From JBBRBB01 sp963830175 (GTDB lineage: Bacteria > Bacteroidota > Bacteroidia > Chitinophagales > Chitinophagaceae): DNA of 64,000 nucleotides. Positions 56,796 through 64,000 of the stretch are shown here, piece by piece; position 1 is the stretch's first letter, and every line of letters starts with the position of its first letter. The notes beneath the pieces were generated by a model. That model had not been told where the DNA came from. It ran no database searches and worked only from the letters and a program-made list of their open reading frames with translations. A program made the translations under genes and the position numbers. The stretch lies in the NCBI GenBank assembly GCA_963830175.1, contig CAWHKV010000002.1:744001-808000 (forward strand), given 5' to 3'.

Positions 56796-58232
56796 ATGAA
56801 AAAACTTGATAAGCTAATTATTCGTGCTTTTATTGCTCCATTTCTGGCAACATTCCTCATTTCTCTTTTCGTGCTTATCATGCAATTTTTCTGGTTGTAT
56901 ATAGATGACCTGGTAGGTAAGGGGCTTGATTTTATAACCATCATTAAACTTATTGTTTATGTAGGCGCAACAACCGTTCCCCTTGCATTACCCCTATCTC
57001 TCTTGTTGTCTTCAATTATGACTTTCGGAAACCTGGGAGAAAGTTTTGAACTCGTTGCCATTAAATCCTCAGGTATTCCTTTATCGAGATTTATGCGGCC
57101 GTTGTTTATACTTTCAATATTCATCGCCGGGGTCGCATTTTTATTTGCGAACAATATTATTCCCTATGCCAACTTAAAACTAAATGCGCTTAAGTATGAT
57201 ATAATAGTGGCAAAGCCTGCCTTTGATATTAAGGAAGGTGTTTTTTATGATAAGATTGAAGGATATGCCATAAAGATTGGAAGTAAAGAACCTAACGACA
57301 GTATCATTCACAACGTAGTTATTTACAAAAAAAGTTTTGGATTGCAGGATCAATTTTTAATTGCCGAGAGCGGTGTTATGCGCGTCACCGCCGATAAACG
57401 TTTTTTACAATTTACACTTAAAAATGGCTGGAATTACCAGGAAAATGGTAACCGGTATAATGCGAATACAGACTTTATAAGATTAGGATTTAAAGAGTAT
57501 AAAAAAGAGTTTGACCTTAGCAGTTTTCAAATGAACAGAACTGAAGACAGTTTGTTTTTATCTGATCCAAAAATGCTTAGTGTACGGCAATTGAATTTGG
57601 CTGTTGATTCATTAAACGAGCTAAATAACACTTTTTATGGGCGGTCAAAAAGAGAGTTAAGAAATTTTTTGAAATTTACAGCCTATAAAAATGTAGCATG
57701 GAAGCCTGTTACAAAAGCAATAGATAAAAAAGCAAAAACACTCAGCGACCTTATACCCGACTCCCTGAAAAATGTGGTTATAGACAGGGTTATTTCGCGG
57801 GTTAGTTCTGTAAGCAATTCTGCGAACATCACTGCAATAGAATATGGCACACGCCAAAACACAGTTAGGAAACATTACATTGAATGGAACCGGAAGTTTA
57901 CGCTTTCAGTAGCCTGCATTGTATTATTTATGATTGGCGCACCGCTGGGTTCCATAATTAGAAAAGGCGGATTAGGCACACCGCTTATTTTTGCCATCAT
58001 ATTTTTTGTAGTCTTTCATTTACTGAACACTTTCGGCGAAAAATTTGCTAAAGAAGGTGTTACATCTACATTTATGGGCATGTGGCTATCAACATTACTC
58101 CTAATTCCTATTGGAATTTTTTTAACCATTAAAGCAATGAAAGACAGCCAGCTTTTTAACCAGGAATATTATTATCGAACCATTAATAAAGTGCGAAACA
58201 AATTCAGGCGACAGAGAGAAGTAGAAATATAA
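56796..58232 (+). CDS. LptF/LptG (YjgP/YjgQ) permease
   Basis: The 478-residue membrane protein has the family opening KLDKLIIRAFIAPFLATFLI, TTVPLALPLSLLLSSIMTFG, a large periplasmic domain (about residues 125-360) and a final membrane bundle (FMIGAPLGSIIRKGGLGTPL). LptF/G with LptB moves LPS from the inner membrane to the periplasmic bridge. Which of the two paralogues this represents is not clear. Confidence 0.92.
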   Translation: MKKLDKLIIRAFIAPFLATFLISLFVLIMQFFWLYIDDLVGKGLDFITIIKLIVYVGATTVPLALPLSLLLSSIMTFGNLGESFELVAIKSSGIPLSRFMRPLFILSIFIAGVAFLFANNIIPYANLKLNALKYDIIVAKPAFDIKEGVFYDKIEGYAIKIGSKEPNDSIIHNVVIYKKSFGLQDQFLIAESGVMRVTADKRFLQFTLKNGWNYQENGNRYNANTDFIRLGFKEYKKEFDLSSFQMNRTEDSLFLSDPKMLSVRQLNLAVDSLNELNNTFYGRSKRELRNFLKFTAYKNVAWKPVTKAIDKKAKTLSDLIPDSLKNVVIDRVISRVSSVSNSANITAIEYGTRQNTVRKHYIEWNRKFTLSVACIVLFMIGAPLGSIIRKGGLGTPLIFAIIFFVVFHLLNTFGEKFAKEGVTSTFMGMWLSTLLLIPIGIFLTIKAMKDSQLFNQEYYYRTINKVRNKFRRQREVEI

Positions 58233-58270
58233 AAACAGCACACAAGCCATTTACTTTTAAATAAATTTAC

Positions 58271-59272
58271 TTGGACTCTGCTAAGCAAAATTATCGTATT
58301 CAACAAGGGGTAACTGCACTTTCAATATTGCTTTTTGCTGCCAAGCTTATTGCCTATTATTTTACAGGCTCCGTTGCGGTTTTAAGCGATGCACTTGAAA
58401 GTATTGTAAATGTTTTAGCTGGTTTCATAGGTTTATACAGTTTATACGTTGCCGCCAAACCACGCGACCAGGAGCATCCATTTGGGCACGGCAAAGCCGA
58501 ATTCATTTCATCTGGCATTGAAGGTGGATTGATCATTGCCTCTGGGGTATTAATTCTTTACCAGGCGGCCAATAATATAATTAATGATCATGTAGTGCAG
58601 CAACTGGATGCAGGTTTAATTATAATTTCCATTACAGCAATATTAAATTTTTTTGCAGGAATATTTTGTTCAACTGTTGGCAAAAAAAACCATTCACTGG
58701 CATTACAGGCTACCGGACGTCATTTAAAAGTTGACACTTATAGCACCTTAATAATAATAGCGGCCCTTGTTGCAATTTATTATACAGGTAATAACTGGAT
58801 TGATATTGTTGTGGCAATTATTTTAAGCGTGGTAATCATGTACAATGGTTATAAAATTATCAGAAAGTCGCTTGCAGGAATTATGGATGAAGCTGATTTG
58901 GTTTTATTACAGGCAATGATAAACCTGTTAAACAAAAACAGAAAGGAAAACTGGATAGACCTTCACAACCTGCGAATAATAAATTATGGAAGCATCATGC
59001 ACATGGAAGTGCATTTAACCGTTCCCTGGTATTTAAATGTAAATGAAGCACATAATGAAATTGATGCATTAACGGATCTGCTAACAGAGGAATACGGAGA
59101 CCGTATTCAATTTGCTGTACATAGCGATGGATGCCAGAACTTCAGTTGCAACATTTGTACAAAAGAATTTTGTACCGTACGCCGGCATCCATTTAAAAAA
59201 CAATTAACCTGGACTTTAAAAAACATTTCTTCTAATGAGAAACACAGGTTAGATTCAGATGTATTATTTTAG
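58271..59272 (+). CDS. cation diffusion facilitator transporter
   Basis: The 333-residue protein has six predicted membrane segments, with SVAVLSDALESIVNVLAGFI (metal site HDxxD-like position reads SDALES), HPFGHGKAEFISSGIEGGLI and HLKVDTYSTL. These CDF proteins exchange Zn2+, Fe2+ or Mn2+ for protons. The C-terminus carries a cysteine cluster CQNFSCNICTKEFC (Cx4Cx2Cx4C). Start is TTG 58271; no ATG is nearby. It lies 38 bases after the LptF/G gene. Confidence 0.9.
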   Translation: MDSAKQNYRIQQGVTALSILLFAAKLIAYYFTGSVAVLSDALESIVNVLAGFIGLYSLYVAAKPRDQEHPFGHGKAEFISSGIEGGLIIASGVLILYQAANNIINDHVVQQLDAGLIIISITAILNFFAGIFCSTVGKKNHSLALQATGRHLKVDTYSTLIIIAALVAIYYTGNNWIDIVVAIILSVVIMYNGYKIIRKSLAGIMDEADLVLLQAMINLLNKNRKENWIDLHNLRIINYGSIMHMEVHLTVPWYLNVNEAHNEIDALTDLLTEEYGDRIQFAVHSDGCQNFSCNICTKEFCTVRRHPFKKQLTWTLKNISSNEKHRLDSDVLF

Positions 59273-59274
59273 AA

Positions 59275-59296
59275 AAATAATATGGGGCTATTATTT
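59275..59296. terminator. weak bidirectional hairpin between convergent genes
   Basis: AAATAATA and TATTATTT form a perfect but AT-only 8-bp stem with loop TGGGGC, located between the convergent CDF and DUF389 genes. Confidence 0.35.
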
Positions 59297-59317
59297 CTAT
59301 CATTATCACTTGTTCAA

Positions 59318-60637
59318 TTATTCAATAATAACCTTTACGTTATTCTCTTTTAATCTGACTTTTATCCATTGCTCAATTTTCCTTTTTTCCCTGCCGGGAA
59401 TGGCATACCTGAAATCGAGGATGGCAAGCAATACGTCCTGCCTTTTTACAGATGTATCTGCAACAATAATAGAACGGTTTAATATAACAGAATTTAATTG
59501 GGGATAATTGACTTTTAACTCGCTGTAAACCTGTTGTGCATCCTCCTGCCTTTTAATGCTATCGAGCCTGCTTCTCAGGTCTCTTACTTCAGCATCTTTT
59601 CCCTGCAGTGCAGTACTTAATTCATTCATTCTCGAATTTTCATCCTGCCCCAGTGTATTATCATTTTCTGAGAGAAAGGCAAACCCCTGTTGTATCTGCA
59701 ACTTTGCATCAGTTAGGTTGTACGATTTTAATTTGCCTTGCAGTTCCTTAATTTCATTCTGCGTTATTTCACGTCCACCGTACGTTAGGGTAATGGTTTC
59801 TTCTTTTGGATCTACTTTTTTATTCAATAAATAATCGTCTGCAAAAACGGCTTCACGTTCAATAAAAATATTTGCCCTTTGTATAAAGCGGTCCCGCTCA
59901 ACAATATCATAGCCAAAGTAAAGGCTTGGTGCAAGGGTTAAAAACAAAACAAGTATTATCATTCTGTGTGCTCTCTTTTCAGCCTTTGCATCGGGTAAAT
60001 GTTTATAAGGAAACTTTAATAACCTTACAGTGAAAAAAGTTGCAGCCGCAATAAATACTGTATTGATGATAAACAGATAGGTAGCACCAAAAAAATAATT
60101 CCAATGACCGGTTGCCAGTCCATAACCTGCAGTACAAAGCGGGGGCATCAATGCTGTTGCAATGGCAACACCGGGAATTACATTTCCCTTCATTTTGCTT
60201 GAATTTGCAACAATACCTGCCAGCCCTCCAAAGAATGCGATCAACACGTCATAGATACTGGGAGAGGTTCTTGCCAGCAATTCACTGTGAGCTTCATTCA
60301 AGGGTGACAAGGCGAAGTATAAAGTAGAAGTAATTAAACTTACCAACACTGCGAAACCATAGTTTGATAACGATCTTCTCGTGAGTTCAAAATCGTTAAT
60401 ACCAAGACCCAGCCCAAGCCCCATAATAGGACCCATGAGTGGTGAAATTAACATGGCGCCGATTACAACTGCGGGTGCATTAATGTTTAATCCAAGCGAG
60501 GCAATAAAAATGGCAAATATTAAAACCCACAAATTAGTGCCGCGAAATGCTACACCATTCGAAATGTTTTTTTCAAGAATGTGATATTCTTCTCTTTCAT
60601 TCAGTAATGTAAAGCGCTCCAAAAAGTTGCCTGCCAT
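59318..60637 (-). CDS. DUF389 membrane protein
   Basis: The protein has a DUF389 membrane domain: GLNINAPAVVIGAMLISPLM and GPIMGLGLGLGINDFELTRR near residues 50-90, then GLAGIVANSSKMKGNVIPGV and ALMPPLCTAGYGLATGHW. A periplasmic or cytoplasmic tail with coiled-coil propensity follows (about residues 330-390). Role unknown. The ATG at 60637 (MAGNFLERFTLLNER) is preferred to 60685. Confidence 0.85.
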   Translation of the reverse strand: MAGNFLERFTLLNEREEYHILEKNISNGVAFRGTNLWVLIFAIFIASLGLNINAPAVVIGAMLISPLMGPIMGLGLGLGINDFELTRRSLSNYGFAVLVSLITSTLYFALSPLNEAHSELLARTSPSIYDVLIAFFGGLAGIVANSSKMKGNVIPGVAIATALMPPLCTAGYGLATGHWNYFFGATYLFIINTVFIAAATFFTVRLLKFPYKHLPDAKAEKRAHRMIILVLFLTLAPSLYFGYDIVERDRFIQRANIFIEREAVFADDYLLNKKVDPKEETITLTYGGREITQNEIKELQGKLKSYNLTDAKLQIQQGFAFLSENDNTLGQDENSRMNELSTALQGKDAEVRDLRSRLDSIKRQEDAQQVYSELKVNYPQLNSVILNRSIIVADTSVKRQDVLLAILDFRYAIPGREKRKIEQWIKVRLKENNVKVIIE

Positions 60638-60837
60638 TGGTATAAAATTACTTTTTAATTTTTGGAGAAATAAAAAAACAAACATTTATAAGAATCGCAA
60701 GGTAAACATCAATAATATAAAAAAACAGGATGCTTAAACAAATATTCTATCTGCTTGTGTAAAAGCTATTCAAGTAAAGTAATATAAATTAAATAAGTTT
60801 GGTGTAAAGCATACAGTTCTAAAAATAAAACAATCCC

Positions 60838-62703
60838 ATGTTTATGAAACCTTGCTGCAGGTTTATTATTTTCTGCCTGTTTTATATTGGCTGTTTAAAT
60901 TCTGTAACGGCTCAAAATACTGCCTCCAGGGATAACATAGCCGACAGTGCACAAAAGGCCGCAGAAAAATATTTATTGCAACAAAAGGAACAACAAAGAT
61001 TAGATTCTATAACCACCTTTCAGTTGGAGCAGGAGCTTGAAAGAGGGCAAACAGGTGGAAGGAGAAAGGTTGAATTGCAGGATAGCCTTCGATCAATGTC
61101 TGCGAAAGATTCATTAGCAAAAGATGCGAGGTTATTGAGGATAGACGAATTGAAGAAGACGGCAAAAGACTACCCAGTATACCTTTTAACCGATACCTTA
61201 TTTTATATAAACACCCGCATTGGTTCTTTCAGCGCTGCGGAGCGAAGCGAGGCCATTTCAGCCAGAATAAAAAAATTATATGATGATGCATTCTTTGATG
61301 CCGATACTTTAAAAGTGATCGGTAATGAAAACACTTATGATATAGTTTATAACAACGACTACATTATAATGTCTATTACCGAAGTGGATGGTTTATGGCA
61401 CAACATGAATCCCCGGGAATTAGCAAACGACTATCTCCAAAAAATTAAGACGGGCATATTAACCGCGAGAAAAGATAACAACCTTTTTAGCTGGTTAAAA
61501 CGAATCGGGTACATATGTTTAATTATAATAGGTATATGGATAATCATCTATGGCATTAACAGGCTTTTTAAAAGAAGCGCAGCCTTTCTTGCAATTAATA
61601 AAGAAAAATATTTTACAGGCTTTAAGATCAGGAATGTGCAGATTTTTTCTGAAGCACAACATTATCTTTTTGCGATAAGAGTAAATTCTTTTCTGCGCAT
61701 CATAATTATTATACTGGCAATATACCTCGCCCTGCCATTACTTTTTAGCATATTTCCACAAACAAAATTTTTCGCGGATATGTTATTGACATGGATAACT
61801 ACTCCCGCTAAAGCGATCTTTAATGGCATCATAGATTTTTTACCAGACCTGTTTACCATTGTTGTTATTTATATAGCTACTAAGTATTTTGTTCGATTCA
61901 TAAAATATTTCGCGACAGAAATTGGAAATGGGAATATACAGTTGAAAGGTTTTTATGCTGATTGGGCTTCTCCAACGTTTAACGTTATACGCATTCTTAT
62001 TTATGCCTTCATGTTTATTTTAATCTTTCCTTATTTACCTGGGTCGGGTTCTCCCGCCTTCCAGGGAGTAAGTGTTTTTTTAGGTGTGTTGTTTTCACTC
62101 GGTTCAACCTCCGCCATTTCAAATATGGTAGCAGGTATGGTAATCACTTACATGCGGCCGTTTCGTCGCGGTGACAGGGTTAAGATTGGTGATGTGGTAG
62201 GCGATGTAATTGATAAGACCATGCTTGTTACACGCATCCGAACCATTAAAAATGAAGATATCACAGTTCCTAATTCAACCGTATTAAATACACATACCAT
62301 TAATTACTCTACCAATGCGCCCGATACTGGTTTAATCATTCATACAACGGTAACCATTGGGTATGATGTTCCCTGGAAAAACATGCACGAAGCGCTGCTA
62401 GAAGCTGCGGCACGTACTTCATTAATTGTAAAAGAACCTGCACCATTTGTTTTGCAAACCAGCCTTGATGATTTTTATGTTTCTTATCAGGTAAATGGAT
62501 TTATAAGAGAGAGCAATAAACAGGCGTTCATTTATTCCGAATTGCACCAGCATATACAGGATGTGTGCAATGAACGAGGAATTGAAATTCTATCTCCTCA
62601 TTACCGGGCTGCACGGGATGGTAATATGTCAACAATTCCTGCGGATTACCTCCCCAAAGATTATAAGGCTCCGGGTTTTAATTTTAATGTGAATAAAGAA
62701 TGA
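60838..62703 (+). CDS. MscS-family mechanosensitive channel, large N-terminal domain
   Basis: The 621-residue protein has a signal peptide (CCRFIIFCLFYIGCLNSVTA), a periplasmic, partly coiled-coil region to about 215, several membrane segments from 220 to 430, and the MscS core: GSTSAISNMVAGMVITYMRP, FRRGDRVKIGDVVGDVIDKT and the beta domain ITVPNSTVLNTHTINYS. It opens under membrane tension to release solutes. The stop overlaps the start of the K+ channel gene (ATGA). Confidence 0.9.
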   Translation: MFMKPCCRFIIFCLFYIGCLNSVTAQNTASRDNIADSAQKAAEKYLLQQKEQQRLDSITTFQLEQELERGQTGGRRKVELQDSLRSMSAKDSLAKDARLLRIDELKKTAKDYPVYLLTDTLFYINTRIGSFSAAERSEAISARIKKLYDDAFFDADTLKVIGNENTYDIVYNNDYIIMSITEVDGLWHNMNPRELANDYLQKIKTGILTARKDNNLFSWLKRIGYICLIIIGIWIIIYGINRLFKRSAAFLAINKEKYFTGFKIRNVQIFSEAQHYLFAIRVNSFLRIIIIILAIYLALPLLFSIFPQTKFFADMLLTWITTPAKAIFNGIIDFLPDLFTIVVIYIATKYFVRFIKYFATEIGNGNIQLKGFYADWASPTFNVIRILIYAFMFILIFPYLPGSGSPAFQGVSVFLGVLFSLGSTSAISNMVAGMVITYMRPFRRGDRVKIGDVVGDVIDKTMLVTRIRTIKNEDITVPNSTVLNTHTINYSTNAPDTGLIIHTTVTIGYDVPWKNMHEALLEAAARTSLIVKEPAPFVLQTSLDDFYVSYQVNGFIRESNKQAFIYSELHQHIQDVCNERGIEILSPHYRAARDGNMSTIPADYLPKDYKAPGFNFNVNKE

Positions 62704-63497
62704 ATAGTACACGACGTAAATTATACCGGGTAGTTTTTGAGCATGATTCAATTGCGGGAAAGAAATTTGATGTGTACCTGCTTTGGATAATACTTGCCAG
62801 CGTAGCCGTGGTAATGATAGAAAGTGTGCCGGCATACAGCAAAAATTATAAATCATTTTTTCTAGCTGTTGAATGGGCGTTTACTATTGTTTTCACTATC
62901 GAATATTTGCTGCGAATTTATATAAGTCCAAGACCACTCAGGTACATATTTAGCTTTTGGGGTCTTATAGATCTAAGTTCTATTTTACCCACCTATCTTT
63001 CACTGTTTTTATTCAGCTATCACTACCTGATTGTTGTACGTATATTTCGATTGTTACGCGTATTCCGTATATTAAAACTGGCAAGGTTTAGCATAGAATC
63101 CCAAATGCTGATTAATGCATTAAAAGCAAGTTCTTATAAGCTGGGTGTTTTTTTGCTCGCCATCTTTTCGGTAGTCGTTTTTATGGGTACGATCATGTAC
63201 GTGGTAGAGGGGGGTGAAAAGGGGTTTACCAGTATTCCGCAAAGCATTTATTGGGCCATAGTTACAGTAACCACTGTAGGTTACGGTGATATGGTGCCAC
63301 ATACCGATTTAGGAAAATTTATTTCGTCTATTGCCATGATCATGGGGTATGCGATCATTGCAGTGCCAACGGGTATTCTTACGGTAGAAATGTCAAAGGC
63401 CTCTTTAAATAAAATACAATGTACCAGTTGTCATCATTACAATGAATTGTTCGCCAACTTCTGCATTAATTGCGGAAAGAAATTAGAGATTATTTAA
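62700..63497 (+). CDS. voltage-gated-type K+ channel with C-terminal zinc ribbon
   Basis: The 265-residue protein has six membrane segments, an arginine-bearing S4-like segment (VVRIFRLLRVFRILKLARF), and the selectivity filter TVGYGD at residues 192-197 after a pore helix. The final 25 residues hold a CxxC...CxxC motif (CTSCHHYNELFANFCINCG), a zinc-ribbon pattern. The gene is coupled to the upstream MscS gene by a 4-base overlap and lies 9 bases before another MscS gene. Confidence 0.9.
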   Translation: MNSTRRKLYRVVFEHDSIAGKKFDVYLLWIILASVAVVMIESVPAYSKNYKSFFLAVEWAFTIVFTIEYLLRIYISPRPLRYIFSFWGLIDLSSILPTYLSLFLFSYHYLIVVRIFRLLRVFRILKLARFSIESQMLINALKASSYKLGVFLLAIFSVVVFMGTIMYVVEGGEKGFTSIPQSIYWAIVTVTTVGYGDMVPHTDLGKFISSIAMIMGYAIIAVPTGILTVEMSKASLNKIQCTSCHHYNELFANFCINCGKKLEII

Positions 63498-63506
63498 TTA
63501 TTGAAA

Positions 63507-64000
63507 ATGGATGAAGAAATTCAGAAAATATTACACAACCCTACCATAGGCAAGCTAGTCACCATTTTTTTTGGAATAGCGGTTATCTGGCTGGTGATTA
63601 AATATCTGCAGAAGCGCATGTTTTCAAAGATCCGGGAAAACGATAACCGGTACCGGGCCAAAAAGTTCAGCACTTTTATTGGATATATCCTAACCATTGT
63701 TTTATTCACTGTGGTATTTAGTGATAAACTGGGTGGACTAACGGTTGCACTTGGGCGTTGCAGGTGCCGGAGTTGCATTTGCATTGCAGGAGGTGATCGC
63801 ATCTTTTGCGGGATGGCTCGCAATAATGTTTGGTGGTTTTTATAAACCCGGCGACAGGGTGCAACTGGGTGGCATAAAAGGCGATGTAATGGACATAGGT
63901 GTATTAAGAACAACTATTATGGAAACAGGGCAGTGGGTGGATGGAGATTTATATAATGGCAGAATAGTTTTAATCGCCAACAGCTTTGTATTTAAAGAAC
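63507..64000 (+). CDS. MscS-family channel, frameshifted and cut by window end
   Basis: Start is ATG 63507 (MDEEIQKILHNPTIGKL). Membrane segments follow, then an extra G in the GGG run near 63753 breaks the frame. After the shift the MscS core reads VAGAGVAFALQEVIASFAGW, FYKPGDRVQLGGIKGDVMDI and GRIVLIANSFVFKE to the window edge. The gene continues past 64000. Confidence 0.85.

Noticed and set aside
1..64000. CRISPR arrays, insertion sequences, prophage or rRNA
   Set aside because: No regularly spaced repeats, transposase, integrase or phage structural genes, and no rRNA were seen on either strand.

Overview
The window looks like a chromosomal stretch of a Bacteroidota bacterium, most likely family Chitinophagaceae. 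Support: low GC; a tRNA-Lys promoter of the Bacteroidota type (TTG, 20-base spacer, TATTTTTG); a short 289-residue primary sigma factor; a secreted M36 peptidase with a C-terminal type IX (Por) sorting domain; an arginine pathway using the acylornithine carbamoyltransferase ArgF'; and lineage-typical families (DUF2911, DUF1343/NamZ, FucP-like MFS, DUF389). The species cannot be named from sequence alone.

Layout. 0-10.6 kb: truncated LysM protein, fmt, NamZ-type hydrolase, saccharopine-dehydrogenase-like enzyme, a 1617-residue TamB-like protein, S4-domain protein, trmD. 10.6-15.7 kb: a non-coding stretch with two terminators, then adenine deaminase, prfB with its programmed +1 frameshift, a GNAT acetyltransferase and a DUF2911 protein. 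15.7-24.3 kb: glgA-glgC (glycogen), a divergent FucP-like sugar importer plus ROK glucokinase, and ligD. 24.3-32.5 kb: an eight-gene arginine operon on the minus strand (GNAT-argG-argC-argD-argF'-argB-argE-argH) behind a structured leader. 32.8-45.3 kb: DinB protein, uxaC, a complete GDP-D-glycero-alpha-D-manno-heptose cassette (hddA-gmhA-hddC-gmhB), aldo/keto reductase, dicarboxylate symporter, M36 peptidase. 45.3-55.4 kb: priA, plsC, SAM hydroxide adenosyltransferase, SDR, tRNA-Lys, a patch of small unknown genes, a TPR protein and rpoD. 55.8-64 kb: START-like protein, LptF/G permease, CDF transporter, DUF389 protein, and an MscS-K+ channel-MscS operon running off the window.

Two patterns stand out. 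First, the roughly 235-nt arginine-operon leader carries three mutually crossing complementary segments, then a terminator-like hairpin ending in a U-tract just before the first start codon, and an upstream segment that could pair with that hairpin. A 9-bp near-palindrome occurs twice in the same region. This is the best candidate for an undescribed regulatory element. Second, at least nine genes (trmD, glgA, the MFS transporter, ligD, priA, the SAM hydroxide adenosyltransferase, two small unknown genes and the last mscS) are split by single-base indels while the residues on both sides stay well conserved. The sites cluster at 17.8-19.6 kb and 45.7-51.6 kb. Errors in the assembled sequence explain this better than gene decay, because trmD and priA are normally needed for growth. 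The prfB frameshift is different: it is the conserved programmed site.

The gene sets fit together as glycogen storage with sugar uptake and phosphorylation, de novo arginine synthesis through acylated intermediates, surface glycan and outer-membrane building (heptose cassette, LptF/G, TamB-like, PlsC), and osmotic or ion homeostasis at the right end.
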